Translations under genes and position numbers: made by a program
In this document: positions 1 to 7,956 of the stretch, in pieces
How the letters are laid out: every line of letters starts with the position of its first letter
How positions within the stretch are numbered: position 1 is the first letter of the stretch
NCBI RefSeq assembly: GCF_014694455.1
Contig: NZ_JAAUWT010000012.1
Location: forward strand, 1-64,000
Source: Vibrio sp. S9_S30
Lineage (GTDB): Bacteria; Pseudomonadota; Gammaproteobacteria; Enterobacterales; Vibrionaceae
Reading direction: 5' to 3'
DNA length: 64,000 nucleotides
Notes under the pieces: model-generated
Databases searched by the model: none
Seen by the model: the letters and a program-made list of their open reading frames with translations, nothing else
What the model was told of the DNA's origin: nothing

Positions 1-91
1 AAAGTGGTAAGCGACTCATTTTACCCAAGAAAAGAAAGAGGAAGCCTTTTCCTCGGGTTGTTCTGTATAAGGCTCCCCGGTATCCACATAA

Positions 92-122
92 GAAAAGAGC
101 CGCACGCTGTTAAGCGAGCGGC
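92..122 (-). terminator. intrinsic terminator of xthA
   Basis: GCCGC/GCGGC outer stem and CGCT/AGCG inner stem (99-122), followed on the minus strand by a T-rich run (TCTTTTCTTA). It lies 30 bases past the xthA stop. The 91 bases to its left hold no recognisable gene. Confidence 0.75.
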
Positions 123-152
123 ATTAGCAAGTGGCTGCGGGGTTTTTCGTTC

Positions 153-959
153 TTATTTGAAAACAGACCAAATAGGCGCATGATCAGATGGTTTGTCTAT
201 TCCGCGCAATTCGTAATCAATATCCGCTTCAATACATTTTTTCGCTAGGTTAGGTGTGGCTAACACCACGTCAATTCTCAGACCTCGGTTGTCATCGAAC
301 CCACGAGAGCGATAGTCAAACCAAGAGTATTTACCCTCGACATCAGGGTGTAAGTTGCGGAATGTGTCTTCAAACCCCCAATCTAGCAACGTTTGCAGCC
401 ATTCACGTTCGATAGGTTGGAAAGAACACTTCCCTGTTTTTAGCCAGCGCTTACGATTCGGCTCGCCGATGCCGATATCCAAATCGATAGGGCTAATGTT
501 GATGTCGCCCATCACAATGATTTGTTCTTCATTGGTATGGTGCTCGTTAAGGTAGGTCATCAAATCTTTATAAAACTGTTCTTTATAAGGAAACTTTGTT
601 TCGTGTTCGATGTTATCACCTTGTGGGAAGTAGCCATTGAGTACCGTGACTTTCTCGCCATTTTCATCTTCAAACGTCGCCATGATCATGCGTTTCTGAT
701 GATCGTCATTATCGGTTGGAAAGCCTTTTCTGACGTCGAGCGGCTCTTGTTTACACAGCATCGCGACACCGTAATGCGCCTTTTGGCCATGGTAGTAAAC
801 TTTGTAGCCCATGGCTTCCACATCTTCCAAAGGAAACGCATCATCATGAACTTTAATTTCCTGAAGACCGATGACGTCCGGTTGGTGCTTGTCGATTAAT
901 GCTTGCAGTTGGTGAAGGCGAGCACGCAGACCATTTATGTTGAAGCTGATGACTTTCAT
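153..959 (-). CDS. xthA: exodeoxyribonuclease III
   Basis: Mg-dependent AP endonuclease and 3'-5' exonuclease of base-excision repair, cytoplasmic. The 268-residue product has the usual XthA length. It opens with [15 protein letters not shown] and shows the family landmarks LQEIK (metal-binding Glu), GDINISP and a C-terminal SDHAPIW holding the catalytic His. An in-frame start 12 codons upstream exists, but the ATG at 957-959 has AGAGGA upstream at good spacing and gives the normal family N-terminus. It is transcribed alone, away from the SLATT-like gene, into the hairpin at 92-122. Confidence 0.97.
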   Translation of the reverse strand: MKVISFNINGLRARLHQLQALIDKHQPDVIGLQEIKVHDDAFPLEDVEAMGYKVYYHGQKAHYGVAMLCKQEPLDVRKGFPTDNDDHQKRMIMATFEDENGEKVTVLNGYFPQGDNIEHETKFPYKEQFYKDLMTYLNEHHTNEEQIIVMGDINISPIDLDIGIGEPNRKRWLKTGKCSFQPIEREWLQTLLDWGFEDTFRNLHPDVEGKYSWFDYRSRGFDDNRGLRIDVVLATPNLAKKCIEADIDYELRGIDKPSDHAPIWSVFK

Positions 960-1353
960 TATTCTTGTATCCTCTGGTGAGACCTTGTGTGACATAAGGT
1001 ATCTATTTTTTATAGGCTTCGCGATAACGAACCCTCATTTTGCACCAATTTAAACATGTTTGATTCGCCATCTCTACCTTAGCTCTCTCACCTCGATTCA
1101 AATGTCCTCTGTTTAGGCGTTAGGTGGCGTGAAATTGTGCTGCTTTCTGTACCTTGAAAATATTCACACGGAAGACAAGCAGTCAAAATCATTGGTGGAA
1201 TACTGTTTTTATATACAGTATATTTCTTGTTAATAATATGGGATTGGATGAGTGATACTGGTGATCTATTTTCATAATTTGATGAAAAAACAAGAGCCTG
1301 GCTTTTAATCCCGCAACTCATCTCAATAGAGTTGCTGTTGGCAAGGAAGCTGA
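960..1353. other. intergenic, no gene seen
   Basis: 394 bases between the divergent xthA and SLATT-like genes. It must hold both promoters, but I could not place them with confidence. A 77-codon minus-strand ORF here has no start signal or protein-like composition and was discounted. Confidence 0.5.
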
Positions 1354-1881
1354 ATGCTCAGAATGGTTCAGGTGGCGTTTATGGTTAAGAATTTAAATGA
1401 TGGTCAAATGGCAACATTGATCAAATGGCGAGCGAGGTGCAAGAGGGCACAACTGGCCCATAGCTACACAGCCATTTCTTATGGGCGTTATCATTTGCTG
1501 CTTGGTGTTGTATTGATTGTATTAACGACGGCGTCGTCTGTTTTGATTTTCGCCAGCAATGTAAAGCCTATTTGGTTATCACCAGTCGTCGGAACATCCG
1601 CTGCTTTATTTGCTTACTTGCAAACGTTTTTACGTCTTTCGGAAAAAGCCGATACTCATCGGCAAGTGGCGCGGCGATACGGTGCACTAAAAAAACGGAT
1701 TGAATACGTGGTCGATTTTCGTGCACCGATGAAAGATCTAAGTACACATATTGATGCCATTCGACAAAAAGAAGATGAGATTGCATCCGATGCCCCCCAT
1801 GCTCTCAGCCATCGCTGGAGTAAAGCCAAAAAAGAAACACATACCGAGAACGAAGCAGCTAGACTCATGACGCGCTTGTAA
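1354..1881 (+). CDS. SLATT-like two-TM membrane protein
   Basis: 175 residues. Two closely spaced hydrophobic segments (about residues 47-68 and 72-93) are joined by a very short loop. An N-terminal helix with W/R/H residues comes before them, and an AxxHRQxARRYxxLKKRIE-like helix follows. This layout fits the SLATT superfamily (two-TM effectors associated with nucleotide-second-messenger conflict systems), known from family descriptions; the assignment is by pattern only. No SMODS cyclase, SLOG or nuclease partner is nearby, so a defence role is unproven. AAGGA lies six bases upstream of this ATG; an internal ATG at 1381 with AGGTGG upstream is an alternative start. Tandem 18-bp repeats begin two bases after the stop. 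Confidence 0.6.
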   Translation: MLRMVQVAFMVKNLNDGQMATLIKWRARCKRAQLAHSYTAISYGRYHLLLGVVLIVLTTASSVLIFASNVKPIWLSPVVGTSAALFAYLQTFLRLSEKADTHRQVARRYGALKKRIEYVVDFRAPMKDLSTHIDAIRQKEDEIASDAPHALSHRWSKAKKETHTENEAARLMTRL

Positions 1882-1882
1882 A

Positions 1883-1931
1883 AAGCAGTGATGTGGAAGG
1901 AAGTGGTGATCTGGAAGAAAGCGGTGCAGCG
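1883..1931 (+). repeat. 18-bp imperfect tandem repeat at gene end
   Basis: Units AAGCAGTGATGTGGAAGG (1883-1900), AAGTGGTGATCTGGAAGA (1901-1918) and a partial third from 1919. It starts just after the stop of the SLATT-like gene. Confidence 0.7.
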
Positions 1932-1992
1932 ATTTGGGTAGCTTACTTCTTAGATGCCTCGCGTTCTTCCTGTCCCCCGTTCTTGCCTAAAA

Positions 1993-2289
1993 TCACTCCT
2001 CCTTTTCATCGGCACAGCATTCGTCGAGCAAGAAGCTGATCACGCCGCGAAGCTTTTCGTATTCAGCAACACAATAAAGCGTTCTGCCTTCTCGGCGTTG
2101 TGTGAGTAAACCGGCTGAAACCAAACCCGATATATGATGCGAAAGCGTAGAGCCGGGGATCGCGAGGCTTTCTTGCAGCCCTCCAACCGCAATGCCTTTA
2201 TATCCTGCTTTTACAACACTTTTGTAAATGGTTAGCCTTGTTGGGTGTCCCAATTCTTTCAGAGACTTTGCGACGATTTCGATGTCCAC
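1993..2289 (-). CDS. ArsR/SmtB-family repressor with C-terminal Cys pair
   Basis: 98-residue winged-helix repressor. It has the ArsR pattern LGHPTRLTIYKSV, the recognition helix region GSTLSHHISGLVSAGL and a wing RREGRTLYCV. The classical ELCVCDLC metal site in helix 3 is absent; instead vicinal cysteines lie near the C-terminus (DECCADEKEE, Cys91-Cys92 in this version). A similar vicinal pair is known from a methylarsenite-selective ArsR of Shewanella (recalled). A TTG start five codons upstream is possible, but the GTG at 2287-2289 has AGAGGA at proper spacing. It is divergent from the ArsP-like permease, with two matching palindromes between them, and probably represses both genes. Confidence 0.9.
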   Translation of the reverse strand: MDIEIVAKSLKELGHPTRLTIYKSVVKAGYKGIAVGGLQESLAIPGSTLSHHISGLVSAGLLTQRREGRTLYCVAEYEKLRGVISFLLDECCADEKEE

Positions 2290-2309
2290 TGAGTTTCCTC
2301 TCAAATTTT

Positions 2310-2333
2310 ATATTTCGATATTACTAGAAATAT
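2310..2333. promoter_or_regulatory. ArsR-type operator, copy 1
   Basis: Imperfect palindrome ATATTTCGA-N6-TAGAAATAT. Nearly the same sequence occurs again at 2359-2382. This copy lies close to the repressor start and would allow autoregulation. Confidence 0.75.
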
Positions 2334-2358
2334 CTTGATCATTCTATTGGCAAAGCAT

Positions 2359-2382
2359 ATATTTCGAATATTCTAGAAATAT
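2359..2382. promoter_or_regulatory. ArsR-type operator, copy 2
   Basis: Second copy of the palindrome, ATATTTCGA-N6-TAGAAATAT, 49 bases after the first and ending 10 bases before the permease ATG. It would block transcription or initiation of the permease gene. Confidence 0.75.
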
Positions 2383-2392
2383 GGAGATTTAA

Positions 2393-3313
2393 ATGATGTT
2401 TGGTATAAATTCGCTCGCTCTGCAAGACACGTTATCCATGTTTGTCTTTTTGATGGTTGAACTCACCATACTGTTTCTTGCTATTAGCTATTTGGTTGGG
2501 GTGATTCAAATGCACATCTCCCCAGAAAAGATCCGGAGTATATTGAGCAGCAAAAATGGTAAAGGTTATGTGGTAGCAGGGTTTTTAGGGGCCGTCACCC
2601 CTTTTTGTTCATGCTCCACGATCCCATTCTTAAAGGGGCTGCTAAGAGCCAAAGCTGGCTTTGGCACCATGATGGTATTTCTATTTGCTAGCCCGCTATT
2701 GAACCCCATTATTATTGGATTGTTTGCGATCACATTGGGTTATCAAGTGACAATATTGTATTTCTCAGTGGCCATGGGGGTGTCTGTGTTAGCGGGGTAT
2801 TCCCTCGAAAAATTCGGATTTGAAAAGTACATCAAGCCGGAAGTCTATGATGCGCCAATTTCGAAAGGGTGTGGAACAACGTGTAGTGAGAGCAAGAAAC
2901 CAGAAAGCAGATGGGTGCAAGTTTGGCATAGTACGTGGAACGATTTTAAAAAGGTATTTCCCTTCTTGATTGGTGGCATTGCCATTGGTTCAGTCCTATA
3001 TGGTTTTATGCCGACAGAATTCATCGTGGGGGTGGCAAGTAAAGATAACCCGTTAGCCATTCCCGTTGCGGCTGTCATTGGCATTCCGCTCTACATTCGT
3101 GCTGAAGCGGTTATTCCCCTCAGTGCGGCATTGGCTGCCAAAGGCATGGGGCTTGGCGCGGTAATGGCATTGATCATCGGCAGTGCCGGAGCCAGCCTAA
3201 CGGAAATCATTTTGCTAAAATCGATGTTTAAAAATACCCTAGTTGTCTCTTTTATCGCTGTGATTTTGGCTATGGCTATCGGTGCAGGACTGCTCCACAA
3301 TGTTCTGTTTTAG
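2393..3313 (+). CDS. arsP: ArsP-type permease (DUF318 family)
   Basis: 306-residue inner-membrane protein with about eight hydrophobic segments. It carries the family signature TPFCSCSTIPF (residues 69-79) and a second conserved half with IGIPLYIRAEAVIPL. A central hydrophilic loop (about 145-180) holds a CGTTCSESKK Cys pair. ArsP members export trivalent organoarsenicals, but other DUF318 permeases have unknown substrates. The neighbouring ArsR with a vicinal Cys pair supports an arsenical role. Start: tandem ATGs at 2393 and 2396, with GGAG six bases upstream of the first. The symbol is tentative. Confidence 0.85.
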   Translation: MMFGINSLALQDTLSMFVFLMVELTILFLAISYLVGVIQMHISPEKIRSILSSKNGKGYVVAGFLGAVTPFCSCSTIPFLKGLLRAKAGFGTMMVFLFASPLLNPIIIGLFAITLGYQVTILYFSVAMGVSVLAGYSLEKFGFEKYIKPEVYDAPISKGCGTTCSESKKPESRWVQVWHSTWNDFKKVFPFLIGGIAIGSVLYGFMPTEFIVGVASKDNPLAIPVAAVIGIPLYIRAEAVIPLSAALAAKGMGLGAVMALIIGSAGASLTEIILLKSMFKNTLVVSFIAVILAMAIGAGLLHNVLF

Positions 3314-3376
3314 TTTCAGTAAATCCTAAGAAAGACGAACTGTATACAATCGAGTATTTAAACGAATGGAAGCATA

Positions 3377-3835
3377 ATGAATACTGGAACAACAAGACTT
3401 CGCTTCAAACATGTCGCGCCGGACGATCGTGATTTCCTATCATTAGTGAAGGAACTAAATAAGAGCCTAACTTCTATTACGAGTGACAGCGGCGAGAGTT
3501 CATTTCAGGCAGAAGCGTTTAACTCTGAAAAAGATGGGTATCTTGTGGGGTATTTAAATGGTGAACCCACTGTGTGCGGCGGATTTCGTTATCATTCAGA
3601 ATCCGCCTGCGAAATAAAACGTATGTACTCCGCGAAACCGGGGCTAGGGTCACTACTGTTGAGTGAACTGGAGTCATGCGCACTCAGCAAAGGGTATCGT
3701 TCGACTTTGCTGTCTACGAGGCGAGTAAATACAAAAGCGGTTTCTTTCTACAAAAAACACGGATACCACAATATTCCAGCGTATGGGAAATATGTTGGGA
3801 GAGAGGTTTCCGTGTGCTTAGGAAAAACACTGTAG
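3377..3835 (+). CDS. GNAT-family N-acetyltransferase
   Basis: 152 residues with the GNAT fold pattern: a GGFRYHSESACEIKRMYSAK strand region (conserved acidic residue in CEIKRMYV), the acetyl-CoA loop shortened to KPGLGSLLLSELE, and the C-terminal NTKAVSFYKKHGY motif. The substrate is not predictable. It lies 63 bases after arsP in the same direction and may be co-transcribed. It converges with bdhA, leaving 24 bases between the two stops. A weak GGAAG precedes the ATG. Confidence 0.85.
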   Translation: MNTGTTRLRFKHVAPDDRDFLSLVKELNKSLTSITSDSGESSFQAEAFNSEKDGYLVGYLNGEPTVCGGFRYHSESACEIKRMYSAKPGLGSLLLSELESCALSKGYRSTLLSTRRVNTKAVSFYKKHGYHNIPAYGKYVGREVSVCLGKTL

Positions 3836-3859
3836 TCGTTATCCATTCACTCATTGCAT

Positions 3860-4615
3860 TTATTGCGCTGTCCACCCTAAATCGATGGATAAACTGGAGC
3901 CTGTTATTGATCTGCCTGCATCGCTGACTAAGTATTTCACCATCGCTCCTATCTCTTCGGGGTCTATCATTCTTTTTATCGCGGCATTTTTCAGCATGAT
4001 CTCTTGTACAACAGAATCGTAATCCAAATTATGATGAGCAGCTTGGTCGGCAATTTGTTTTTCGACCAGAGGCGTTTTGACATAGGCAGGGCAGATAGCG
4101 TTCGCGGTAATGCCACATTCACCGCCCTCTAGTGCGGAAGATTTGGTTAGTCCAACCAATCCATGTTTTGCGGTCACATAGGCGGCTTTATACGGCGAAG
4201 CAACGTGACCATGAATCGAAGCAATGTTGATGATTCTGCCCCAACCATTGGCCTTCATTGGTGCCCAACAGTACTTAGTGAGCAGAAAAGGGGAGGTGAG
4301 CATCACAGAGATCATCTTAGACAACACATTTTCAGGGAACGTTTCTATTGGGCTGACATGCTGAAACCCTGCATTGTTCACTAAAATGTCGATTCTGCCG
4401 AATGTGGACAGAACGTGATCGACAAGCGCTTTGTTGTTCGCTTCCCGAGAGAGGTCAACGCCGAAAAACTCGCCCCCAAGTTCAGAAGCCGCTTGTTTGC
4501 CTTCGCTCTCATTCCAATCCGCGATAGCCACTCGGATTCCCTCGGACGCTAAAGACTGTGCAATGGCGTATCCTATGCCGCTTGCTCCACCCGTCACGAT
4601 GGCTACTTTGTCCAT
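3860..4615 (-). CDS. bdhA: D-3-hydroxybutyrate dehydrogenase (SDR)
   Basis: NAD-dependent short-chain dehydrogenase interconverting 3-hydroxybutyrate and acetoacetate, cytoplasmic. 251 residues with the TGGASGIG cofactor loop (8-15), NNAGFQHVSPIE (80-91, typical of the BdhA subfamily), catalytic Ser133, Tyr146 and Lys150, and VKTPLVEKQI after the active site. Start ATG at 4613-4615 has AAGGAG seven bases upstream. No PHB genes are visible nearby, so it may serve ketone-body use. Confidence 0.9.
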   Translation of the reverse strand: MDKVAIVTGGASGIGYAIAQSLASEGIRVAIADWNESEGKQAASELGGEFFGVDLSREANNKALVDHVLSTFGRIDILVNNAGFQHVSPIETFPENVLSKMISVMLTSPFLLTKYCWAPMKANGWGRIINIASIHGHVASPYKAAYVTAKHGLVGLTKSSALEGGECGITANAICPAYVKTPLVEKQIADQAAHHNLDYDSVVQEIMLKNAAIKRMIDPEEIGAMVKYLVSDAGRSITGSSLSIDLGWTAQ

Positions 4616-5109
4616 TCAAGTTCTCCTTTCTTGTGTAATAACCCAACTCTCTGTTGCCTAGAGCAAACATTAACCATAAATGACGTACAATTGGAATTCG
4701 CATGTCCGAGTTTGCTAGCGACACACGTTCCGCACGATAGGATTTGTTCGAAATAGTTTGGAATGACGTTTTCAGGTGAAGAAGGGCGTCAGAACTATTG
4801 GAAAAACCCAGAACACGACTCTCTAAAGGCACAATTCCACCCTATCTTAGAAGACATTATCGTGCTCGATTAAGTCCCGCAGTGTTCACCCATTCGCACT
4901 TGTGATAAACAAAGAGAGGAGCTTGATATCGTTACGTTGTTGGGGCAACCCTCAAATGTTCCTATACATGGGTACAAATATTGGTACAAAACCCTCATTC
5001 TACTTTCATTTTTGAACCACAAAGACAGTAACGTTAAAAAACATTGACCCAAGCGTTGTTATTTATAGAATGCAGTCTCTACGTTGTATTGATACTTTTA
5101 ATTAAACAA
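4616..5109. other. intergenic with a possible gene remnant
   Basis: 494 bases between bdhA and the small secreted-protein gene. The first part should hold the bdhA promoter. A short open stretch at 4763-4873 looks protein-like and is listed separately. Nothing else was recognised. Confidence 0.5.
4763..4873 (+). pseudogene. possible C-terminal remnant of a small protein
   Basis: 36-codon open stretch (MTFSGEEGRQNYWKNPEHD at the start, ending LEDIIVLD then stop), preceded in frame by a TAG two codons upstream. The composition and the ending recall small ferredoxin-fold, monooxygenase-like proteins, but the family is a guess. No ribosome-binding site is seen, so it is probably a decayed tail. 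Confidence 0.3.
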
Positions 5110-5451
5110 ATGAACCGAAATCTTTTTGCTGCTTTAATACTAATGATCAGCAGTCAAACGCCTTCACTCGCTCACGCTAATTCCATCCTTTATGATTCTT
5201 GTGCTCGAAACTCATATGCTTCTACCAGCGCCAATTGTTATAGAGAAAGGGAAGCAGGGGATAACCATGAAGGGGCAATATGGGAAAGTGAGGAATCGGA
5301 AGAGTCACGATTCACGTTTGTCGAGAAGGGGCACTCTTCAACTGACAATGAATGGAAAGCGATGGATAGTGAAGATAAAGTGCTGAGCGAAAAAGGAAAC
5401 GATTGTGTATATCGTGGCACGAATGATTGCAACATTTACATGACAGATTAA
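5110..5451 (+). CDS. small secreted acidic hypothetical protein
   Basis: 113 residues, not recognised. A plausible Sec signal peptide (MNRNLFAALILMISSQTPSLAHA) covers residues 1-23. The mature part is acidic, with four cysteines in two pairs (C-x10-C near the start, CVYRGTNDC near the end) that could form disulfides. Reading could begin further upstream, but this ATG gives the clean signal peptide. No good ribosome-binding site is visible, so expression is uncertain. Confidence 0.45.
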   Translation: MNRNLFAALILMISSQTPSLAHANSILYDSCARNSYASTSANCYREREAGDNHEGAIWESEESEESRFTFVEKGHSSTDNEWKAMDSEDKVLSEKGNDCVYRGTNDCNIYMTD

Positions 5452-5481
5452 TCTATTTTGTGCCGCATTTAGGTCGCGATG

Positions 5482-5513
5482 CCCAGTTGCCCAAACTCCC
5501 AGTTGCCCAAACT
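5482..5513 (+). repeat. 16-bp perfect tandem duplication
   Basis: CCCAGTTGCCCAAACT occurs twice back to back (5482-5497, 5498-5513), 31 bases after the stop of the small secreted-protein gene. Confidence 0.85.
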
Positions 5514-5621
5514 ACCGTTGTTGAGCGCACCGAAGACGACCATCAAAATTTTTAAGGTCAAACGAGAAACCGTCCATCAGTTTGAGTACACTTTGTTTTT
5601 TCTCAACGTGTACTCGACAGA

Positions 5622-6083
5622 ATGACCATTCATCACGCAATAATTCGTTGGCAAAAACCGAACAATCAAACGTTTACAGATAGCCAATTCTGCCGTGTGC
5701 ATACTTGGGAGTTTGATGGTGGAATATGCGTGCAAGCGTCTTCTTCTCCCTTGGTTATTCCACCCCCGTTATCCGAAGAATCGGCTGTTGACCCCGAAGA
5801 GGCGTATGTCGCCACGTTATCGAGTTGCCATATGATGGCTTTTTTAGCGATTGCCGCCAAACGGAGCTATGTGGTGGAGCATTACGAAGACAAAGCGTTT
5901 GGAACATTGTCGGAAGGTGTTAACGGGAAGCAGTGGATCAGTAATGTCTCATTAAACCCCGACGTGACTTTTTCCGGCGACAAAATCCCGAGCGCAGAGC
6001 AAATTCAAAAGCTGCACGCGGTAGCCCACAAAAACTGCTTCATTGCGAATTCAGTGAAATCCAAAATTGAAATTCATTCGTAG
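5622..6083 (+). CDS. OsmC/Ohr-family protein
   Basis: 153 residues. The two redox cysteines of the OsmC/Ohr fold are present: Cys69 in LSSCHMMAFL and Cys139 in AHKNCFIANSV. Members reduce organic hydroperoxides with thiol donors in the cytoplasm; this one resembles the OsmC-like branch rather than Ohr. The start lacks a strong ribosome-binding site. The stop is followed within eight bases by a 15-bp tandem repeat and then by the lipocalin gene in the same direction. Confidence 0.87.
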   Translation: MTIHHAIIRWQKPNNQTFTDSQFCRVHTWEFDGGICVQASSSPLVIPPPLSEESAVDPEEAYVATLSSCHMMAFLAIAAKRSYVVEHYEDKAFGTLSEGVNGKQWISNVSLNPDVTFSGDKIPSAEQIQKLHAVAHKNCFIANSVKSKIEIHS

Positions 6084-6090
6084 AAAGGTA

Positions 6091-6120
6091 AGTCTATTTT
6101 TATTCAGTCTATTTTTTTAT
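6091..6120 (+). repeat. 15-bp imperfect tandem repeat after osmC-like gene
   Basis: AGTCTATTTTTATTC (6091-6105) followed by AGTCTATTTTTTTAT (6106-6120), starting seven bases after a stop codon. Confidence 0.65.
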
Positions 6121-6145
6121 TGGCTAGAGCAGTCTTAGGGGATCT

Positions 6146-6670
6146 ATGAGAATCATCGGCACGGTGTTATCCATTTTGTTTTTGAGCGGTTGTTTAGGCA
6201 TGCCAGATAAAGTTCAGCCTGTGCAAGAGTTTGCAGGGGAACGGTATTTAGGGAAATGGTATGAAATTGCGAGGTTGGATCACGCCTTTGAGCGTGGCTT
6301 GGAGCAGGTAACGGCGGAGTATTCTTGGCGCGAAGACGGCGGTATTCGTGTGATAAATCGAGGGTATTCCATTGAAGATAAAGAGTGGAGCCAAGCCGAG
6401 GGCAAAGCCTACTTTGTAGAGGGCGCAGACCAAGGCTATTTAAAGGTGTCATTCTTTGGTCCGTTTTACGGTTCTTACGTGGTATTTGAACTGGAAAAAA
6501 AAGGTTACGACTACGCTTTCGTTTCTGGGCCAGACAACTCCTACCTTTGGCTCTTGTCTCGTTCACCTGACGTTAGCCAAGAAGTTAAAGATAAATTTAT
6601 CGAGATGTCCAAATCAAGAGGGTTTAACACAAACGAGCTGATATTCGTGAATCAACAGCCTAACCAATAG
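6146..6670 (+). CDS. blc: outer-membrane lipocalin lipoprotein
   Basis: 174 residues. Lipoprotein signal with lipobox LSGC (Cys16), then the bacterial lipocalin signature GKWYEIARLDHAFERGL near the N-terminus and the closing region DYAFVSGPDNSYLWLLSR. Blc proteins bind fatty acids or lysophospholipids at the outer membrane and are stress-induced. AGGGGA precedes the ATG. The last codons and stop are inside the first unit of a 17-bp tandem repeat. Confidence 0.92.
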   Translation: MRIIGTVLSILFLSGCLGMPDKVQPVQEFAGERYLGKWYEIARLDHAFERGLEQVTAEYSWREDGGIRVINRGYSIEDKEWSQAEGKAYFVEGADQGYLKVSFFGPFYGSYVVFELEKKGYDYAFVSGPDNSYLWLLSRSPDVSQEVKDKFIEMSKSRGFNTNELIFVNQQPNQ

Positions 6671-6716
6671 CCTGTTCTAATTAATAGCCCGTTCTAATCA
6701 ATAACCCGTTGATCCC
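6666..6716 (+). repeat. 17-bp tandem repeat covering the blc stop codon
   Basis: AATAGCCTGTTCTAATT (6666-6682), AATAGCCCGTTCTAATC (6683-6699) and a diverged third unit from 6700. The TAG at 6668-6670 is the blc stop, so a stop is repeated. Confidence 0.8.
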
Positions 6717-6905
6717 AAGATCAATTTTTTCTGCACAAGTATTTTTTGCCCAAGTATTTTGGGATTCCTTGGGTTCAAATGCGATGTGGCTCGGATGTTC
6801 TAATCAAGCTGCTCAATAAGTCCTTAGAATCAAAACTTAGGTCAAACCCCACATATTGAATTTGTGGCATATTTTGGTTTAAACCGGAATAGATATAGGT
6901 GGAAA

Positions 6906-7853
6906 ATGGCTAAGTTATGGGGCAGTGTGATAGGAGCGGCGCTATTGCTGGGTGGGTGCTCCGATACCAGCAAAGTAAGCCAGTGCATAGGCTTCGATGC
7001 GCAAGACACGGTTTTTGTGATTAACGCTGACGATATTGGGATGCACCCAGATATGGATAAGGCCGTGTTTGACATGTATGAAAAGGACATTGTTCAGACC
7101 TTTTCTTTGATGGTGCCAACGCCAAATTTCAATTTCTCTGCACGTTATGCCATCAACAATAAAGCGCCAGTAGGGCTGCACCTCACGTTAACCAACGAGT
7201 GGCAAGAAGCCAATAGTTGGAGCCCCTTGCTCAGTAAAGAAGAAGTCCCCTCGTTATACAACAAAAAAGGCTTCATGTGGCCGACGGGAGAGGAGCTCGC
7301 CGAACACGCGAACATCAAAGAAGTCCGCAAGGAGTTGGAAGCGCAAATTGATCTTGCATTGGAGATGGGGCTCGACGTGACCCATCTCGATTTCCACATG
7401 CTGTATTGGGCGTATCGAGACGATTTTTGGGATGTCACCCTAAGCATTGCCAAGCACTACAAACTGCCCATTATTGTTCAGCATCACTGGATGAGTCAGC
7501 GTGAACAGCGGAGCCGAACGGCTACTTTACAATGGAAAGGGTATTTCTCTCCAGACGTCTTCTGGATGTACTACAACCCCACAGATAGGTTATTGGATGA
7601 GGGATTAAGCCAAGTTCAATACCAAGACATGTTTGACAAGGCCAAACCGGCTCTTCATCACGTTGCGATTCATCCTGCACGTCGTACCGATAGCGCAAAA
7701 CAGCAATTCCGAGATGCAGAGCTTCGGTTTGATGAATATCGAGTCTGGACGGAGGGTTCGCTGGATAACGCGATTAAAGAGAACAACATTAAGTTTACGG
7801 ACTATCGAGAACTAAAGCGGTTGATGACGAAAGGGAGTGACTGTTTAAAGTAG
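6906..7853 (+). CDS. YdjC/ChbG-family deacetylase, lipoprotein form
   Basis: 315 residues. A lipobox LGGC (Cys18) follows a hydrophobic stretch, so the protein is probably anchored in a membrane facing the periplasm. The YdjC/ChbG-like carbohydrate deacetylase domain starts at VINADDIGMHPD (metal-binding Asp-Asp 42-43) and continues with GLHLTLT and HLDFHMLYW metal ligands. Known relatives remove N-acetyl groups from chito-oligosaccharides in the cytoplasm, so an exported version is unusual. AGGTGG precedes the ATG at 6906; an upstream in-frame start would only add a basic tail before the signal. Substrate unknown. Confidence 0.82.
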   Translation: MAKLWGSVIGAALLLGGCSDTSKVSQCIGFDAQDTVFVINADDIGMHPDMDKAVFDMYEKDIVQTFSLMVPTPNFNFSARYAINNKAPVGLHLTLTNEWQEANSWSPLLSKEEVPSLYNKKGFMWPTGEELAEHANIKEVRKELEAQIDLALEMGLDVTHLDFHMLYWAYRDDFWDVTLSIAKHYKLPIIVQHHWMSQREQRSRTATLQWKGYFSPDVFWMYYNPTDRLLDEGLSQVQYQDMFDKAKPALHHVAIHPARRTDSAKQQFRDAELRFDEYRVWTEGSLDNAIKENNIKFTDYRELKRLMTKGSDCLK

Positions 7854-7890
7854 GTTCCTCACAGCTAGGTCAACATATCCTAATACATAC

Positions 7891-7925
7891 ACGCCCATTG
7901 AATAGAATCAATGGGCGTAGTGTTT
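7891..7925 (+). terminator. intrinsic terminator after the YdjC-like gene
   Basis: Stem CGCCCATTGA/TCAATGGGCG (7892-7901 with 7908-7917) followed by TAGTGTTTTGT. It lies between the convergent YdjC-like and DUF302 genes and may serve both. Confidence 0.8.
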
Positions 7926-7956
7926 TGTACCGATGACTGGGGTTTGTTTCTCGCGT

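Noticed and set aside
1110..1140. GTTTAGGCGTTAGG resembling an integron attC core
   Set aside because: Single core without a matching partner or integrase; chance similarity.
1088..1321. 77-codon minus-strand ORF upstream of the SLATT-like gene
   Set aside because: No ribosome-binding site and no protein-like composition.
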